Positions 33,526-33,722 of a stretch of DNA of 33,722 nucleotides are shown in pieces. Each line of letters begins with the position of its first letter. The first letter of the stretch is position 1. This DNA comes from Microbacterium sp. B19 (GTDB lineage Bacteria; Actinomycetota; Actinomycetes; Actinomycetales; Microbacteriaceae). The DNA is taken from contig NZ_BADA01000324.1 in assembly GCF_000333395.1 (NCBI RefSeq), forward strand, positions 1-33,722. Reading direction: 5' to 3'. Below the pieces are notes generated by a model, which saw only the letters and a list, made by a program, of their open reading frames with translations, did not search any database and was not told the origin of the DNA. The translations under genes were made by a program, and so were the position numbers.

Positions 33526-33722
33526 GCGTCGGGCCTCCGAGGGTGCGGGGGTCGATGAGGCCCAGCACGACGTCGATGAGCAGGTTGATGAGGATCGCGA
33601 GCGCGCCGACGGTGAGGACGATGCCCTGGATGACGGGGAAGTCGCGGAAGATGATCGCCTGCACGACCTCGAGACCCAGGCCGGGGAGGCTGAACACCGT
33701 CTCGATGACGATGGGCCGCCGA
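33518..33722 (-). CDS. ABC transporter permease, DppB type (C-terminal part only)
   Basis: Only the last 68 codons lie in the window; the gene continues past the right edge. The visible part carries the DppB signature VIETVFSLPGLG, then DFPVIQG, a transmembrane helix ILINLLIDVVLGL and the terminal IDPR. It overlaps the fused permease-ATPase start by 8 nt and belongs to the same operon. Confidence 0.9.
   Translation of the reverse strand, partial: RRPIVIETVFSLPGLGLEVVQAIIFRDFPVIQGIVLTVGALAILINLLIDVVLGLIDPRTLGGPTHV

Overview
The window is about 34 kb of very GC-rich DNA with strong G/C at third codon positions, GTG starts, ATGA-type gene overlaps, apparent leaderless promoters (TAnnnT ending 7 nt before an ATG) and a DUF222/HNH (13E12-type) gene. 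Together these suggest an actinobacterium, most likely Microbacteriaceae and Microbacterium-like. The genus is an inference from style, not from a marker gene.

Region 1 (172-12000) starts with tRNA-Ser(CGA). It continues with a minus-strand glycoside-uptake operon, in transcription order: lipoprotein solute-binding protein, DppB permease, a fused DppC permease-DppD ATPase, an OppF ATPase, an alpha/beta-hydrolase, two NTF2/SnoaL-like proteins and a cytoplasmic GH3 beta-glucosidase. A ROK-family repressor gene lies upstream. Two closely similar palindromes (TTCCGG-N3-CCGGAA type) sit on the putative promoters of the repressor gene and of the operon. The likely logic is import of a glycoside, de-esterification and hydrolysis, repressed by the ROK protein until sugar appears.

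Region 2 (12057-15600) holds a SxxK serine hydrolase, a Phd/RelE-like toxin-antitoxin pair with a palindrome in its promoter, and a LysR regulator divergent from a YcaC-like cysteine hydrolase.

Region 3 (15600-28460) looks like a hypoxia/dormancy island. It has a DosR/DosS-like two-component system whose kinase keeps the equivalents of the heme-ligand His and distal Tyr of mycobacterial DosS. It also has three tandem-domain universal stress proteins, an FMN split-barrel protein and a zinc alcohol dehydrogenase. Four intergenic copies of GGGACYTTCGNCCC, resembling the DosR box, precede these genes, with 22-23 nt between box and a -10-like hexamer. Embedded here is a complete Hen1-Pnkp RNA-repair cassette, downstream of a DosR-boxed usp gene. 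An ECF42-type sigma factor with its DGPF/YciI partner and a matching promoter is also present.

Region 4 (28460-33722) has a non-coding stretch with a 34-bp tandem repeat and a coding remnant, then a leaderless HNH/DUF222 gene. It ends with a second peptide/glycoside-type ABC operon on the minus strand: DppB (cut by the window edge), a second DppC-DppD fusion, OppF, and a 35-codon open frame at its end.

All functional calls come from reading motifs by eye. No database search was run, and comparisons to named proteins rest on memory of those families.
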